A stretch of 64,000 nucleotides of DNA, from positions 172,067-236,066 of the forward strand of contig LSRX01000362.1 of the NCBI GenBank assembly GCA_001939145.1, written 5' to 3'. The stretch's first letter is position 1, and the number at the start of each line of letters is the position of its first letter. This DNA is from Symbiodinium microadriaticum (lineage: Eukaryota > Sar > Dinophyceae > Suessiales > Symbiodiniaceae). The notes under the pieces are model-generated. The model had not been told where the DNA came from. It saw only the letters and a list, made by a program, of their open reading frames with translations, and searched no databases. A program made the translations under genes and the position numbers. Positions 29,355-40,854 of this stretch are shown here, piece after piece.

Positions 29355-30082
29355 ACATACCTGCATCGGTAGCAGTACGCATTATCAGGTGTCACCCTTG
29401 GACCATGACTGTGGCAACACTCATCATCGGTGTCACGCTTCCCTCACCACCACCTGCATCATAGTCGTCAGTAGTCGTCCACTGCGGCTGTCAGCACAGC
29501 CATCATGCACGAAGACCAGCAGCTCCAACGCGACACGACCGCACGACCGCGATTGCTACCACCATCAACAACAGCCCCGACAGCTAATCATCAGACTCGG
29601 AGCATCACCGTTTTGTCTTCCTAGCACTTATCAGTTCTGAGATTCCGCAATTGAGGTCCCTGACCTGCGTATCGTCTTGATGTTGCAAGTACTCTTGCTT
29701 GCTTATCATCCCTGCTCGGCATGCTTCCGTCCAGGGCTCTGTCGGGATTGGTTTGCAACGTGGCCCTTTGCTTGCAAGGGCGAGATACTTTGGGATGTAG
29801 GGTACGTGCTACACAGTTCATGGTAAAGCTCCAAGCTGCAGTGGAATCCGGCACCTGGCGAAGGTTGGAGAACACCGGCGGCCGCGCGCGGCAAAAGGAG
29901 CTCGGCTCGGTAGGGCTTCAGTGCAATGAGTGTCGTTTCTAACGGCTTAGATTCCGATGTCTAAGGGCAGTGCTCGGGCATGACTAGGTATGACAGTAAC
30001 ACCAGTATTTCTTGTCATTACAGTTGCAAGCTTGCTGAAGCTGCTCGTGATGTTCTCCACAAACACCAGCGTCCCATGAGCC

Positions 30083-30280
30083 ATGCTTCCACGACCTAGG
30101 GCCTTGTTGGCCCTTAGCCCCAGAACCCCAGAAGCCAGGAAGCCCCAACACGATGAGCCTGCCAGCCTCGAAACTTCGCAGGAGCTCTCTGATGAGATTC
30201 AGGACTCCTTTGGTGTCCGACCCGGCAAATTCCGAGCGCTCTTCAACCAAACTCTGCAGCAGCCCGGGGCCCTAGCTTAG
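30083..30280 (+). CDS. putative terminal exon, unknown protein
   Basis: The frame ends HDEPASLETSQELSDEIQDS then FGVRPGKFRALFNQTLQQPG ALA and stop. Helix-forming composition supports coding. A - strand frame over the same bases (29984-30250) is also reasonable, so the strand is not certain. Confidence 0.35.
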   Translation: MLPRPRALLALSPRTPEARKPQHDEPASLETSQELSDEIQDSFGVRPGKFRALFNQTLQQPGALA

Positions 30281-30507
30281 GATAAAGTGGGATTCTGGTC
30301 GACCTCCACCTTGGATGTCGGAGTGTAACTTCTGTGATTCATTCGAGAGAGCAGCTATTGCTATTGCGATGTTGCTGCTGCCATTTTGTTATCGTTCATT
30401 GGAGTTTTGCTGTATCCCTACTCTGGCATCGCGTTGGGAATGGTTGTCGCTCTGACTCGCCGAGCTCCGGAATGGAGTACACGTAAATGAGTTATTACCT
30501 CCAACTT

Positions 30508-30570
30508 CGCAATGCTGGCACTGGATCTGAATGGAAATGGGTTTCGGAATGAAGAGCGGTCGTCGTCACA
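30508..30570 (+). CDS. short EF-hand-like segment
   Basis: One frame reads FAMLALDLNGNGFRNEE. DLNGNGF resembles the first half of an EF-hand loop, but position 8 is arginine and position 12 is not glutamate. It may be a decayed or chance match. Confidence 0.2.
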
Positions 30571-30869
30571 AACACCGGCAAGTGTGCGAGGCATAGGACT
30601 TGCTCATGAAAGGGAATGGTAGCAATGATGGAAGCAACTGCGCACCTCATCTTCATGTGCACCTCCACTCATCGTGAAGCCAGAAGCAGCCGAATGTTTC
30701 TTCATGTTTCTTGTGTTGTGGTGGACGCCTACGGTTAAGGTCCGCAAATCAAACCATGTGCGGAGACATGAGACATGTAAGCCGAAGAAACGGACTACTC
30801 GGGGACCTGGCCATGTTGCAACAACTAGCATCATGATGACTTACCACAACGAGGCATCATCACACTCGT

Positions 30870-31004
30870 CACCATCACCATCGTCATCATTACAGCAGCA
30901 GTCAGAACGGCACAGTCATCATCTACAGCAACAGCAACGTCAGCACCATCACATCGGCACCGTCACCACCACCACCACCACCACCACCGCCACCACGAGC
31001 AGAG

Positions 31005-31043
<39 letters not shown>

Positions 31044-31395
31044 CACCACCACGACCACCACCAGCACCACGACGACGACGACTACTACTAGCACCGCAAC
31101 TACTGCGCCTACCACTGCTGTTGCTGCAACTCCTACTCCAACTGCTACTCCTCTAGTACTCCTACGCCTATGCTACTGCTACCGCCACTGCTGCCGCTAC
31201 TGATGCTTCTACTAGTACTGCTATTGCTACGACCACCGCCACCACCGCCACGACCGCCACCACCGCCACCACCNNNNNNNNNNNNNNNNNNNNNNNNNNN
31301 NNNNNNNNNNNNNNACCACCACCACCACCACCACCACCACCACCACCACCCCAACCACCACCACCACCACCACCACCACCACCACCACCACCACC
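30870..31395. repeat. CAC / CAG / ACC trinucleotide repeats around a gap
   Basis: CAT, CAC, CAG, ACG and ACC tracts run together and flank the small gap at 31274-31314. The poly-histidine and poly-tryptophan frames on either strand are repeat translations. Confidence 0.85.
31274..31314. other. assembly gap (N)
   Basis: 41 undetermined bases within an ACC trinucleotide tract; the true repeat length is unknown. Confidence 0.99.
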
Positions 31396-31704
31396 ACCTA
31401 TTTGTATGAGTCAAACAACCCCGCCAACCCAAGCAACAACAGCCAATAAACAACAACCAGAATCCAAGAATCTGCTGTCAACAGCCAGTGACCGCCAGGG
31501 CAGCAGTATGATGATGAGCAGTAGCAGCAAGAAAAACAGCAACAACAAGGGCGACAGCATTCACAACAGCAACATCGACAATGGGAAACCGACACAGTGC
31601 CAGGCAAATGTTGAACATAAAGTTGCAGCAGCCAAGTCAACAACACGAAGATCAGCAATGGCAACCGTTGTAGCAGCATCAAGACTAGCCTCAGTACTCG
31701 CATC

Positions 31705-31790
31705 AAGGAATCTGAGGTAAACGTGCTGCTCCAACATCTTGCCCACGCGCAGGTATTGCAACGCTTTCATCAGCGGCGGTTCGGAGGCTT
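31705..31790 (-). CDS. weak exon-like segment
   Basis: On the - strand the frame reads EASEPPLMKALQYLRVGKML EQHV. The composition is protein-like, and GT follows the EQH codon as a possible donor. Nothing else supports a gene. Confidence 0.2.
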
Positions 31791-32166
31791 CTTAGTGCTC
31801 GGTTTGGTGGATGGTGTGGGTGACGTTTGTTGCCTGAGGGGCTGGATAACTGAAGAGCAGAAGGCTACGGGTGTTAGGCGTTGGGGCGCATCCCGGCACA
31901 GTATAGATGCTTCTCTGCTCCGGCTTTAGGTTGATGGGCACTGGAGTCGATAGGTATCACAAGCGCGAGCACAATCCAGCCATGTAGCCATGAATGCATG
32001 CCTACGTCTCGTGCGACGCGAGGCAGCTTGGCCTTCGAAGGCGGCGGATGAGCAATTTAGCAGCCGGTCCTTGACGCAGGACCGTGCGAAATTACATTAT
32101 TGATTGTTATATGATGAAAATAAGTTCCATTCTTCTTGGAGTTTGTTTACTGGTGGATGATCAAGT

Positions 32167-32511
32167 GTGGTCTTGGGCGTTCCAGAATCGGCCTTTCAGT
32201 TTGTTGGCCTGCGAGAGTTGGATCCTACGCGGGGCTTTGACTGGCATTTGGCACTTATGGGGTACAAAAAGCTACAAAAGCGAGTAGAAAGCCCGACAAG
32301 GACGCAAACAACACGACGCGTCAGACTAGGTTGTTTTAGTAGTCAGATCCCCCCGTCCCCCGTCCCTCCCTCACTCCCACCCCTTTCGAGCATCTCACAT
32401 GGGGAGGGATCCGCGGTTCCCTCCGTGGATTTACAAAAGAAGTTTCTGAAGGGCATTGAATCGCAAGAAAGCTTGTGGTCGGTGGCGACATTTCGTCACA
32501 TCTGTCGTTAG
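32167..32511 (+). CDS. putative hypothetical protein
   Basis: A 114-codon frame. The first part reads AFQFVGLRELDPTRGFDWHL, the second DLQKKFLKGIESQESLWSVA before TAG. They are separated by a proline/serine-rich stretch (PPSPVPPSLPPLSS) that could be an unspliced intron remnant. Family unknown. Confidence 0.3.
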   Translation: MVLGVPESAFQFVGLRELDPTRGFDWHLALMGYKKLQKRVESPTRTQTTRRVRLGCFSSQIPPSPVPPSLPPLSSISHGEGSAVPSVDLQKKFLKGIESQESLWSVATFRHICR

Positions 32512-32853
32512 GAAGCCTTATGGTCTAAACGGCAATTGTTTTGTTACTGTGACTTCGGGCTCAGAGGATCCATCATCAGTTTCTGTAACCTTCTTCTGGA
32601 GGGTTAATTGCATCTCCAGCACAACGAGGGCCCCACTGTAGGATTCCTGCCTGCTATGCCTTGATTGTTCACCTGGCAGGGCGACAGGGACATGAGGGCA
32701 CAACGCGCGGCACGGTTCCAAACGCATCTGAATGAAAGGGCTCCTGTCCACCTGGCAAGATTGTTACGACTTTGGCGAAGGATACCCAGAATTACGTTAT
32801 GTTGTGTTTGCTTCTTGCTGGCGGTGGCGTGGGCGGTGGTGGTGCTGGTGCTG

Positions 32854-32859
32854 CTGCTC

Positions 32860-32895
<36 letters not shown>

Positions 32896-33640
32896 CTGAT
32901 ACCAGTGATGATGACGGTGATACAGTTGAACATGACGATTTGAATGTCTATGGTGACTGTTAACGTTGCCGGCTCCGCCGATCACTGTTCAGCTCCTTAT
33001 TGACTGGTGACCTTACCCTGACCTTTGCTGATTGTCAGAGGAGCCGACTGGAGATTCGTGTTGGAGTGGCTCTTCTTCAGAATAGGAGTTGACAGTTGAA
33101 TATGCCGGGATATCATTTCTGGTGTCAGCAATGACTTCTACAGGACAGCAGGCATAACAGTTGATTGTTGGAGGTGGGCACATTGGTGCGAAGTAGACTT
33201 GGGTATGCTACTATGGAGATTCTAGCATTTGAACGATGCTTGTTGCCGTGCTCGGCGTACTATCCGCATGACGAAGTTTGTGATGATGATGGTGATGGTG
33301 ATGATGATGATGATGATGATGAAGATGATGATGGTGGTGGTGGTGGTGGTGAAGGTGATGGCGATGCGAATACTACTGATGGCGGTACTCCGATAGTGAG
33401 GGAGGCAGTGGTCATGGCAACTATGGTGGGGATGAAGCTGCTGGCAGATGTGCCGACCGCAAATCTTGCTGAGGAAATTGTTGGTGGTGCTACTGAGATG
33501 GTGATGGTGGTAATGAGAATCGTATTGCCCATGACATCCAAGATGATGCTGCTGATGATGCCGATGATAGCGATGACCATGAGGACGGTGATCATGATGA
33601 GCATGATCATGTTCGCATGCTTGTCCAGAAACTGATGGTA
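32854..33640. repeat. GAT/ATG repeats and a long imperfect GATGATG region
   Basis: A clean ATG tract lies at about 32858-32894. A GAT/GGT tract at 33280-33352 passes into irregular GATGATG words until about 33640. Methionine- or aspartate-rich frames here are repeat-derived. Confidence 0.8.
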
Positions 33641-33842
33641 AGTAGTGTGATACGGATGATGGTTGTTGGGCATGATGAGGATTATGAGTTGGAGCAAAAG
33701 AGAGTGGGTTTGATGACACCGCGGCTGTGGGCAGGGTCAAGGGTATGCCATGCGCGAAAGTCCGATGGACTTCTTTTGAAATCCGCGGGTCATGGTTCGG
33801 GTCACTGACCTGACAGTCTTCTTGAGTCTCCCGCATAGCCAG

Positions 33843-34565
33843 GTCTCAATGGTCAGCTTCAATGAAGCAGAGGCCTTGAAGTCCTTTGCCGTGCCCCTGA
33901 GTTATTTGCCCGCGTTTTCCCGAGCCTACGCTGCCAGGGTGGAGGCATCGATGGCGGGCCGATCGTTGGAGAGCTCACAGGAATGTGCTCACGAGATGAA
34001 GCCGTCGACTGAGACGGGAGACCAACCGGTTCCTCGAAGATAACACATAGCCCTGCACGGTCTCGGACCCCACCGCCCCGTTTATCTGCTCCCACACTCG
34101 GTCTTCAGGCCCGAGAGCGCGAGATGACGCGGCAACTTGACAAGTTCGAGTGGAAGAAGGGGACCGACCCGAAGAATCCCGAAGTGGGAGCCCCGGTAAA
34201 GGGACCTCAAGCCATGTCTTCATGGATAGCCGAAGCTGGTGCCTGCGCTCAGGTAGACTTGAAGCTGGCCACGAAAAAATATCAGCGAAGTTCTGCTGAT
34301 AAGGCTTCCGATGAGTTCTTATAGGGTGCTTCATCGAACTGCTTGAAGCAAGGTGGAGCCGAGAGAAGGAAGCTGTTAGCGCTGTTAAGGGGTGTGCAGA
34401 TACGCCATGACATGCATACTTGGAAATTGCGATGAACACCCAATGCATGTGCTGCGCCAGGCCTACCGCAGCCAGGATGTGAGATCACTGGATGCGTGCT
34501 GGAAGACAATGGAGTACCTGATGACGGAGCCGCGAGCTGCAGATAGCTCCCCACCACTCGAGTAA
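33843..34565 (+). CDS. putative multi-exon gene, unknown protein
   Basis: Three segments with acceptor AGs look coding. Segment 33843-34043 (VSMVSFNEAEALKSFAVPLS, YLPAFSRAYAARVEASMAGR) follows catagcCAG. Segment 34109-34324 (AREREMTRQLDKFEWKKGTD, PKNPEVGAPVKGPQ) follows ggtcttCAG. Segment 34400-34565 (YAMTCILGNCDEHPMHVLRQ, AYRSQDVRSLDACWKTMEYL, ending SSPPLE and TAA) follows ggtgtgCAG. Their closeness, shared strand and texture suggest one gene, with the last segment as its 3' exon. Exact donors are not resolved and no family is recognised. Confidence 0.45.
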
Positions 34566-35337
34566 ACCCTGGCATCCTACAAGTTATGTGGGAAGGGAGT
34601 CAAGTATAGTAACGGCTGTCGAAGCAACGGTGAGAGTAGGTACAAGAGCAATAATTAGCAATAGCAACATCATAGCGTGACACTAAAGTATATAGTACAA
34701 ACAGCAGTGATAACAACTAACTATATTTATCGCTGTTAATTGCACTTGTTTATTGGCTCTGGCACTGCCAGGGACTGCATAGCCTGGGCAGGAGATCTTG
34801 GACTTCGACAGCAATCCGAAGCCCGGCTTTGCTGTCCAAGCTATCCCATACATCGAGGCAGCCGATGAGCTCAGTCATGTATATACTATAGGGCCTATAG
34901 ATTTTAGGGTATCGGTTACATTGTATGATTCATGTCTTTATATTTTGCAGTTACATATCCAGAAGAGAAACATGCACACTGCTCGACCTATAGGCAAGTG
35001 CTGTTGCACTAAATATTGTGAATGACCAGACAAACCAGATATGAAGAACCATACTCTACCACATAAGGCCTGCCTGCTGTACGCCGGCGCAGGTATTCTA
35101 GAATAGTACCGTATTCACTAAGATTTTGCTGCTGAGTCGCTAGCTTCCGGCACTTTAACCCCAGCCCTCTCCGCCTAGACTCAAACCTCCCAGATGCCGA
35201 AACCCCTTAGTAAGAAGATTCCGAAAGCATCAACCGGAAGCAAGGCTGGAATGAGCATCCCAAGAACAAGACTGGGTCACACGTAGCAATAGCAAGCCTA
35301 GGTAGCATTATGGTTGTTACTGCTATTCTTACCATGA
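34566..35337. other. no confident gene
   Basis: Somewhat AT-rich sequence. Short frames without motifs; nothing recognisable. Confidence 0.4.
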
Positions 35338-35607
35338 GTGTTAAACTGCTACTACTTCTACGAAGCATTGCTCAACTGCTTTGATATTGCCTTTCCAAGC
35401 CTGCTGCGGAAGGTCTACTCCTATCTACGTGATCGCACACGATCGATCAGAGCCAAAAGCTCAGACATGGGCCTTGACACTCTTGATCCACTCCTGACGA
35501 ATCTTCAGCGTGAGGCAGTCTTGCGTCAGAGACAAGAAGTGGAGAGCACCGGTCGGCTCCGGCCAGCGTCTCCCTTTCGCTTTTTCCGACTTCTGAGACT
35601 CGTTTAA
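35338..35607 (+). CDS. putative hypothetical frame
   Basis: The frame reads LLRKVYSYLRDRTRSIRAKS, DMGLDTLDPLLTNLQREAVL, ending FRFFRLLRLV. Amphipathic composition makes coding plausible. The 123-codon - strand frame over 35461-35832 competes. Confidence 0.3.
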   Translation: MLNCYYFYEALLNCFDIAFPSLLRKVYSYLRDRTRSIRAKSSDMGLDTLDPLLTNLQREAVLRQRQEVESTGRLRPASPFRFFRLLRLV

Positions 35608-35625
35608 ACCTGGCCGACCACATAC

Positions 35626-36177
35626 GTAGTCAATCTCACTATCAAGCAGGCGTTGCGAGGGTTTTTTGAGACGAGCCGCCTCAAAGGAAGCCCAAAAAAG
35701 CAAAACCTCGGTTTTGGGCCCTGGAGCCCCAAGATGGTTTGCGCTCACAAGGTCGACCTGCACCTCCAGCAGCCTCGATCCACCACCCAACGGGTCTTCG
35801 TGGAGACACACGAGCGGCCTGGCTATGTGCACTGTTGGGAGGATTTCCCAAGTTTGGACGAGATGTCAAAGGCATTCCAGGGCTCAGCCCTGTTTTGCGG
35901 TGTCAACTCTGACTCCAAACCTGGCATTTTCCCATTCGTGTGGAGCCTTGTCTTCCACCGGCACGAGCAGAAGGAACAGGAAGGTCAAGTTCCCATGCCT
36001 CCAAGGTGCTGCCTCCGCTTCGAGATGCTCTCCTTGTATCTTCTTCTGGGGAGGGGGCAGAATCAGGCCCAAAAAGCGAAAGACCGCCAGAGTTTCAGAG
36101 TGTTAGAGGGGGCTGTTGTGAGATGCAGGCCCTTTTGGACAGATATTCTTTCGATATCCTTGCGGTGGGCAGATTGA
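35626..36177 (+). CDS. putative hypothetical protein
   Basis: The frame is open from about 35626 (VVNLTIKQALRGFFETSRLK) through FGPWSPKMVCAHKVDLHLQQ and VFVETHERPGYVHCWEDFPS LDEMSKAFQG. After about residue 110 the texture weakens. A different frame over 36105-36266 (CEMQALLDRYSFDILAVGRL, MGFDLLLDLVGGFYCVHRW) looks like a further, membrane-like exon. Family unknown. Confidence 0.35.
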   Translation, partial: VVNLTIKQALRGFFETSRLKGSPKKQNLGFGPWSPKMVCAHKVDLHLQQPRSTTQRVFVETHERPGYVHCWEDFPSLDEMSKAFQGSALFCGVNSDSKPGIFPFVWSLVFHRHEQKEQEGQVPMPPRCCLRFEMLSLYLLLGRGQNQAQKAKDRQSFRVLEGAVVRCRPFWTDILSISLRWAD

Positions 36178-36266
36178 TGGGCTTCGATCTTCTTCTAGAC
36201 CTTGTAGGTGGCTTCTACTGTGTACATCGATGGGTCCAGTCTTGGCAGTGCTTTGTCTTCTCCTAA

Positions 36267-37224
36267 GGCATCCTTCAGAAGAAGCTAGTTAGAGTTTGTA
36301 AAGTAGCCGCCGAGCGAGACTGCCACTGCTACTCCGGCGACGACGACGACGACAGCGGTACCAACATATTCGTGCTGCTTGTAAACCCTATCCGGTTCTG
36401 ATTGTGACTTCTATGTGAATAGCACCATCAGGTCCATCATCCGTGTGGCTTCTTATCAGCGAGCTAGGTATGATCCAGGCAACATCACTGCTACTATGAA
36501 TTTGGCATCGTGGCCATTACTTAGTGGTGTGCCCTTCCCATGAACCCCAATTTCTGTCGGCGGGATCTTGGTATCCGGTTGAGAGTCTAGGGTCGAGGAC
36601 CGGGCCGTGTGTAGACTTTCCGGCCCTCCAAGACAAGCTGTGGATCGACTGTTTCAATCTAGGGTAGAGGGCCAGAGCATTCGGAACTGTCAGCACACGA
36701 TGCAAGTAACTGCAGATTTCTTGCCCCGGGCAACTCCCCCTCCTGTGTTCGGAGGAGAAGGCCACTGAGAAGTACGACACCAAGCTAGGTCTCAAGGCAG
36801 GAGCCCTCGCCTTCCCTTGCCAGTCTCACCTTCGAATCTGATTGAAATTCCCTATAGTTTTGACCAGGATAATGATTCGGATACAAGGCAGTATAGCTGT
36901 GTTCCGGTGCCTGCGCGACCGGTTTCAGAGCGGATCCGCTGTCTAGACTACGTGCAGTTACCATCATGAGTATTTGCTTCTGTCAGCTACTGTCCGCCTG
37001 TGCATAAATTCAGACCTGGAGGATAAGTCATCCGGAGATGTCAAGCCGCTGCTGAACATGGTTTTGCCTGGGTTGTCACTCATCAGTATAGTCGACCTGC
37101 GTTTTTGTCTCAAACCGTCTGTCGTTAGTTGATACTTCTCGAAACACGAGCCGTCTAGAAGTATTCGGCACTGTCCCAGGCATAGCCAATGTGCTCCTCT
37201 GGTGTAACATGAAGTGTTTATATT
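36267..37224. other. no confident gene
   Basis: Short frames on both strands without motifs. Nothing recognisable. Confidence 0.4.
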
Positions 37225-37428
37225 TTGCTAACCCGCTCGTCGCGCCCTTCTTGTCGTGACATTCTTCTGCATCCCTCAAGCAGTCGTGTTCCCTGGCTTG
37301 ACTTTCAAGATGGTTCTGTCCTTCGGATTAGCCCGGCTGCCACTGCAAGACAGGCCATCTCACAGACCATCGAGCCGCTCCTGAATGCCTACCAGGCAGC
37401 TGGCGTCGTTTGCAAAGCGTTACGCTGA
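37225..37428 (+). CDS. putative terminal exon, unknown protein
   Basis: The second half reads VPWLDFQDGSVLRISPAATA then RQAISQTIEPLLNAYQAAGV, VCKALR and stop. This helical, alanine-rich tail is convincing as protein. The coding start within the segment is uncertain, with AGs at about 37279 and 37308 possible as acceptors. Confidence 0.4.
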   Translation: MLTRSSRPSCRDILLHPSSSRVPWLDFQDGSVLRISPAATARQAISQTIEPLLNAYQAAGVVCKALR

Positions 37429-37596
37429 GGGCAGACACAGGCAGATTTATCGCATCGCGCATCATCTATCTTGCTCTCACTGGTCACACCTGTTCAACTC
37501 CTGGTGCTTACTGTCCTGACGTTTTAATGTTTGCTTTTTACTAGCTCACGTCTAGTCTTGTTTCCACAACGACGACAGCAACAGTTGCAGGAAAAG

Positions 37597-37754
37597 GAGC
37601 AGCAGCAGCAGCACCACCACCACCACCACCACCACCACCACCACCAGCACCAGCAGCAGCAGCAGCACCACCACCACCAACAACAACAACACCAGCACCA
37701 CTACTACCACTACTACCACTACTACTACTACTACTCCTCCTCCTCCTCCTCCTC

Positions 37755-37786
<32 letters not shown>

Positions 37787-37815
37787 GCGACCACGACCAC
37801 CACGACTGATGCTAC
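37597..37815. repeat. AGC / CAC / ACT / CTC / TAC microsatellite complex
   Basis: Five trinucleotide units follow one another in short tracts. Poly-histidine, poly-valine and poly-tyrosine frames are repeat translations. Confidence 0.9.
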
Positions 37816-38674
37816 TACTTCTACGATCACGATGTCATCAATCATGACTTGGCTACTGATGTGTGTGTCATGAATGCTGCTGTTTTGCTGCGGTGGATTG
37901 TCGCTGCCATGGCTTAGGTTTGTACACTACTTGCTGTTTGTGTTGGCAGATGGGTTTTTCGCCTCCCCACACTGATTGTCCCCACCCCCAGATCCACCGC
38001 ATGCGCATGCTGAAATAATGCTCTGTCTGCATTCTCGAGATACAGTCGGTCTTGCAACTGTCAAGATGCAGCAGGAGTGACAGAGATTCCTTCCTCAGTG
38101 TGGCCTTTTGCCATGCCTAGAACTTCTGATGTCTTCGAAGATGGCGCCAGGCACTTCACGAGAAGCAGGTGGCAAAATCTATCCTCGCCGAGGCTTGTGC
38201 AGGTTCAGCAGTTTGCCTAGCGTGGAGCTGGGGACTGGCCATTCTGCCCATGACGATGAGAATCAGAAGCTTACGTTTCCTCCTGGTTCTAGAACGGACG
38301 ACAGACGTGGCAGCAAAAAGAGGGTGAAACGCGGGGCGAGACAGGCAAAGGGATGGAGCTTCACATTGTCATGTCGTCGAAACAACCACGCATTCAGTGT
38401 TGATTTCGCTGGTATACTTCAGCGGCTTCAGCGAGACGACAACAGATCAAGCTGCGTCCAAGCTGCGCACAGGCCATGGGCGGATTCGGCCTGGCCGATG
38501 AAGACGATGATGAGGTGCCATGCTGCCATGCACATATATGAATCCACACAATGTCACCACATGAATCTACACTACTTGTATATGAGTGCAATGGCCATTG
38601 GCTATCCGCAGGCATGACTTCTGGAAGTACGACAGCCATGCCAGCTCTTTGTGTGAATGTCTCCGCGCTTCCAG
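37816..38674. other. no confident gene
   Basis: A short + frame at about 38125-38213 (SDVFEDGARHFTRSRWQNLS, ending VQVQQFA and TAG) may be an exon. The 169-codon frame at 38108-38617 has poor composition. Neither is called. Confidence 0.3.
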
Positions 38675-39421
38675 GACTACTATTCTCCGTATGAGATGGC
38701 TGCCAGGAGGTGCGCCATCCAATCAACCACATGTGTACGCAGTCAGTAGGATTGGAGGGCCTTAAGTATGCGCGGGATTTGGTGGCTGACAGAGAAGGGT
38801 ATGCGGCGGTGTGCGGGTATGCAGGATCGCAGAACGAGGGGGCCGGGAGATTTTGTCAGGTACATTGTTCTCCTCCTGATGTCGTTCGCACCTGACGAAA
38901 CTCTGGCCTGTTTCGGGGCTTTGCAGTTGAGCGGCAGAGGCGCGCCGAGCACAAGCAGCGCAGCCTTCCTGGCCCTGAAGACACGGAGATCCTATGCAGG
39001 TCCAGGTGTCTTTGGCATTTCCAAGCCAGGAGCTTTCGAGTCATCTCTCCAAGATGAGCCGTGAGTTGCTGATGCATCCGTTGGTCAGCTTCGCCACGCA
39101 GGCACTGCGCAGTGGCCTTGACCGGACTACCCCACCATCAGTTCTGAGACCTAGAATAGTTTGAACACAGTGTTTGATCAGCTGCAGGAGCTCTAGCTTT
39201 CTGCAGGAAGGGGGTCGTTTACAAGGTGTCTGCAAGTTCGACGCTGTGGCTTTACCCTCGTGAACGGTGCTCTGCTCCTCCTCCGCCATTCAACAAACTA
39301 GAAGAATTCAAGCTTGAAGGTGTATGCCGCTTTCCACACGGAGGACTATGCCAGATTTCTCCGCGCTGGACTCAGAAACATTGGCACCGTGCTTGCAGCC
39401 CCGAATCACAAAGTGCCGTAA
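38675..39421 (+). CDS. putative multi-exon gene, unknown protein
   Basis: Three exon-like pieces lie on the + strand. The first, from 38675 after gcgcttcCAG, reads DYYSPYEMAARRCAIQST. The second, 38927-38999, reads VERQRRAEHKQRSLPGPEDT EILC and is bounded by ggctttgCAG and GTCCAG. The third, 39320-39421, reads VYAAFHTEDYARFLRAGLRN, IGTVLAAPNHKVP and TAA after gcttgaAG. The last is the most convincing. Donor sites and joins between them are not all resolved. No family recognised. Confidence 0.4.
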
Positions 39422-39877
39422 GATCCCATGCCGAAACTATGTCCTGAGGTTTGTACCGCGAAACCGATTTCCTCTCTGCCGTTGCAATGAGTGGTGTCGC
39501 AGACCTGGTGCTCCACTCAGAGTCTAAATCTATGAGTACTTGGTTGTGTTGGCATCTCAAAGCCGTACAGTCGCTCAGCACAGATTCGGTGTGAATGCTG
39601 AATACTGACTGTGACTTGCTGTTCAAGCTTTGCGGCTGCCTGTCCTTGGATGAAGGCCAGACTAAGAGCTTTGTGGCTGCTGGTCGGGACCTTGAGTGCT
39701 TTTCCAGCTGTTGCTGATGGACACCGCCTGCCGTCTTCCAACATGAAGCGATGCACACTTAAATAAAGAGGTCTTCCAGTCAAGGCTTGCAGTGTCAAGC
39801 TGTCCCGCATCAGGTCCGAACCTATCCACAACAGGTGGGAGATCGGATCTCCTTGGCGAAGCTCAAGATCCTCGGGT

Positions 39878-40099
39878 GTGTTTCAGGATCTGACATGGAG
39901 CTGTAGGGTCTGCACTGGAGGGTCGAGAGGATTGCCGGACACGCCGAGGAACATACTTGCGTTCGTGAGTGACGACCACGCCAAAACCTTCTTGGCCTTC
40001 CATGGCCTACAGATCGTCATCGACAAGGCCCATTCAGCATTGTCAACGTGCAATGTTAATGAGGAGCATGTTCACAAAATCGCCTCTTCAATGGATTGA
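39878..40099 (+). CDS. putative hypothetical protein, 3' part
   Basis: The frame reads GLPDTPRNILAFVSDDHAKT, FLAFHGLQIVIDKAHSALST, CNVNEEHVHKIASSMD and stop. Balanced composition with few cysteines supports coding. The true start may be an acceptor around 39908-39925. Family unknown. Confidence 0.4.
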   Translation: MFQDLTWSCRVCTGGSRGLPDTPRNILAFVSDDHAKTFLAFHGLQIVIDKAHSALSTCNVNEEHVHKIASSMD

Positions 40100-40284
40100 T
40101 GAATTGCTGTCCAGCCTGTTCGGTTGTTGAACCCAGCGCCACCTCGATGAAGCGATGTATCGAAACGTGCAGCACAGCGACGCAGCTCTGAATCAAGTTG
40201 ACATGCAGATTGGCATCTTGGGTGTTGGCATGTTTTGTTTGCATTGCTCGAAAATTCGTAGTTTAGTAACAGCAAGCAGCACCT

Positions 40285-40497
40285 ATGCCCTGCCGAGACT
40301 CGGCCATCCATGTCTCTTCCGGAACAACTCGCAACAATCGAAATTTCCTGGTCAACGCACCTGATATGGAGCTTGCACAGGAGTCCGATGGCGGAGCCCA
40401 CGTCGTCTTGCCCAAGACGCCTGTTCTGCTTGGTATGTTCCGGCAGTATGCAGGGTCTTGTGAATTAAGATCTGGGGGCCCTGCTGCGCTCTTGTAG
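40285..40497 (+). CDS. putative hypothetical frame
   Basis: Reads NNRNFLVNAPDMELAQESDG then GAHVVLPKTPVLLGMFRQYA, GSCELRSGGPAALL and TAG. Plausible as protein and on the same strand as its neighbours. A - strand frame covers much of it. Confidence 0.35.
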   Translation: MPCRDSAIHVSSGTTRNNRNFLVNAPDMELAQESDGGAHVVLPKTPVLLGMFRQYAGSCELRSGGPAALL

Positions 40498-40593
40498 TCC
40501 CAATATAACTCTACCAAAATAAACCCCAAGACTACACCCTACAGCCCGCATTTTAAGTACACTCTACTACAACGCGCATCCCAAAACCATCTT

Positions 40594-40854
40594 TTGATTC
40601 AGAAGTTGTTCTGCATGGCACTGAGGAAAGGCAGCCCCGAGGCCAATGCGCTGCCCTTGTTGCAGGGCCCTGCGCGGCTGCCAGAGAAGTGCGAGTTCCC
40701 GAAGGTCGGGCTCTGGGACATTTCTATAGAGCGTTGCGATCAAGGCTGCCATAATGTCTACCACATGGGTTACTGTCTGTGTGCAAGAAGGACTTCAGGA
40801 GAGCGAGAGCAGAGACTACCAGCATTTGCAGCTTTTGGACCGGGGCTTGGATGA
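40594..40854 (+). CDS. putative hypothetical frame
   Basis: Reads LRKGSPEANALPLLQGPARL then PEKCEFPKVGLWDISIERCD, QGCHNVYHMGYCL. Protein-like texture; may be a continuation of the 39.9-40.5 kb segments as one gene. No family. Confidence 0.3.
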   Translation: MIQKLFCMALRKGSPEANALPLLQGPARLPEKCEFPKVGLWDISIERCDQGCHNVYHMGYCLCARRTSGEREQRLPAFAAFGPGLG

